A stretch of DNA of 64,000 nt from Rhodoferax sp. Lineage in GTDB: Bacteria; Pseudomonadota; Gammaproteobacteria; Burkholderiales; Burkholderiaceae_C. The position numbers and the translations under genes are program-made. The stretch lies in contig NZ_JAQURE010000003.1 in NCBI RefSeq assembly GCF_028715765.1, positions 42,375-106,374 on the forward strand, written 5' to 3'. Below, piece by piece: positions 63,131-64,000 of this stretch. The notes beneath the pieces were generated by a model, which had not been told where the DNA came from, did not search any database, and saw only the letters and a program-made list of their open reading frames with translations. Positions within the stretch are counted from its first letter, which is position 1, and every line of letters starts with the position of its first letter.

Positions 63131-63966
63131 GCTTGATCAAGCACCTGGCGCAGTTCGGTCAACACCTGTGCTGCGGGCGGGCGCACGCCGCGCCAGATCA
63201 AAAATGCCTCAGCCGCTTGCTCAACCAGCATGCCCAGCCCGTCACGCGGCTCGGCGCCATGCTGGCGCGCCCAGTCCAAAAAGGCTTGTGCACCCGCGCC
63301 GTACATCATGTCGTAAGCCAGGGCGCCGGGTTTGAGCACGCTGGCCGCCACCGGCACATCCGCCCCCTGCAAGCTGCTGGCTGTGGCGTTGATGATCACA
63401 TTAAAATCACCCTCTAGCGCATGTAAATCAAGCGCGAGTAGCTCTGTATTTTGTAGTGTTGCCAAGACTTGGTGGCGCGCCACCAAGGAACTGGCTTTGC
63501 TGACGGTGCGGTTGGCCACCGTGATGTGGCTGGGCTGGGCTTGAATCAGCGGCCCCAGCACGCCTGCGGCAGCACCGCCTGCGCCCAGCAGCAGCACGCG
63601 CCGGGCTTTCAGGGGCAGTTGGAGGTTGCGCTCAATGTCGTTGACCAAGCCAAGCCCGTCGGTGTTGTCGGCCAGCACCTGGCCGTCTTGAAACGTGAGC
63701 ACATTGCAGGCGCCGGCCAGCAGGGCGCGTTCGCTGGTGTGGCTGGCCAGGGCTGCGGCTTGAAACTTGAACGGCACGGTGATGTTGCAGCCACGCCCAC
63801 CTTCGTCCACAAAGCTTTGCACGCTGTGGGCAAAGTGATCCAGCGCAATGTCACGCGCCTGGTACACCAGCGCTTGCCCGGTGAGCTCGGCAAAGCGGGT
63901 GTGAATCCAGGGGGAGCGGCTGTGGCTGATGGGGTGCCCCATCACGCAGTAGTGGTCAAGTGGCAT
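63127..63966 (-). CDS. aroE: Shikimate dehydrogenase
   Basis: A 279-residue NADP-dependent enzyme of the shikimate pathway. The N-terminal half has MGHPISHSRSPWIH and NITVPFKFQA (substrate Lys) and ADNTDGLGLVNDI; the nucleotide-binding half has LLGAGGAAAGVLGPL and NRT. A palindromic repeat (63403-63452) lies inside the frame and encodes ELLALDLHALEGDF in the second domain. ATG 63966 is chosen. The gene is followed by mtgA with ATGA overlap. Confidence 0.95.
   Translation of the reverse strand: MPLDHYCVMGHPISHSRSPWIHTRFAELTGQALVYQARDIALDHFAHSVQSFVDEGGRGCNITVPFKFQAAALASHTSERALLAGACNVLTFQDGQVLADNTDGLGLVNDIERNLQLPLKARRVLLLGAGGAAAGVLGPLIQAQPSHITVANRTVSKASSLVARHQVLATLQNTELLALDLHALEGDFNVIINATASSLQGADVPVAASVLKPGALAYDMMYGAGAQAFLDWARQHGAEPRDGLGMLVEQAAEAFLIWRGVRPPAAQVLTELRQVLDQA
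63403..63452. repeat. Intragenic copy of the dispersed palindromic repeat, inside aroE
   Basis: AAAATCACCCTCTAGCGCAT then GAGTAGCTCTGTATTTTG is, on the other strand, a copy of the family seen at 62221 (AGCTACTC...GCGCTAGAGG). It is in frame and coding, with no stop codon, in aroE. Confidence 0.65.
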
Positions 63967-64000
63967 GGTGCAAAGGGGGTAGGGCGTGGGTTGCGAAAGA

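Noticed and set aside
1..64000. tRNA, rRNA, CRISPR array or riboswitch
   Set aside because: None was recognised by eye on either strand. A covariance-model scan would be needed to exclude small RNAs.

Overview
The window reads as a chromosomal segment of a betaproteobacterium of the order Burkholderiales, most probably a Comamonadaceae member close to Rhodoferax. The reasons are the style of the core genes (nrdAB, accBC, pilSR, coaX, mpl, a histone H1-like protein, fused IcmF) and a family of short palindromic repeats of the kind scattered through genomes of this family. The genus is inference, not a measured result.

Layout. (1) 1-6.1 kb is an accessory, phage- or ICE-like block on the minus strand: a Sak4-like P-loop ATPase, three unrecognised proteins, an ImmA/IrrE protease with its XRE repressor, and an AbiH-type defence gene. 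(2) 6.2-27.9 kb is a cell-surface island: a DUF6447 protein joined in frame to an unknown protein, a glycosyltransferase-like protein, a SEC-C/TPR/SGNH protein, a 1062-residue S-layer/RTX-like protein, glycosyltransferases, two methyltransferases, a Wzm/Wzt polysaccharide exporter, a FecR protein with a C-terminal barrel-like domain, a SLAM-like TPR/beta-barrel outer-membrane protein, a Crp-family regulator and a CHASE2 adenylate cyclase. (3) 27.9-34.8 kb is a type I secretion operon (TolC, HlyD and two ABC ATPases), led by a protein that looks like a TnpB N-terminal half without its RuvC nuclease. (4) 34.9-64 kb is mostly core: icmF, a persulfide dioxygenase-rhodanese fusion, coaX, mpl, tlpA-like, accB-accC-prmA, nrdB-nrdA, ampD, pilR-pilS, ffh, lpxC, ruvC, cdsA, plsC, mtgA and aroE.

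The strongest candidate for an undescribed system is a proposed cAMP-controlled surface layer. The window encodes an apparently intact class III adenylate cyclase with an extracytoplasmic sensor and, in the same operon, a Crp-like protein that keeps the cAMP-contact residues and the R-E-x-x-x-R recognition helix for TGTGA. A perfect TGTGA-N6-TCACA site lies in the promoter region of the S-layer-like gene, at a spacing compatible with class II activation. The same island holds glycan-building genes, and the type I exporter that could secrete the S-layer-like protein lies next to it. A second candidate is the TnpB-derived, nuclease-less protein translationally coupled to that exporter. A third is the FecR/SLAM-like pair.

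Regulatory and repeat features worth noting: two NrdR boxes upstream of nrdA spaced 31 bp apart, an 18-bp palindrome resembling a LiuR operator upstream of icmF, a 167-bp hairpin element between the dioxygenase gene and coaX, and short palindromic repeats that lie inside the reading frames of icmF and aroE and provide the end of cdsA. No tRNA, rRNA or CRISPR array was seen.
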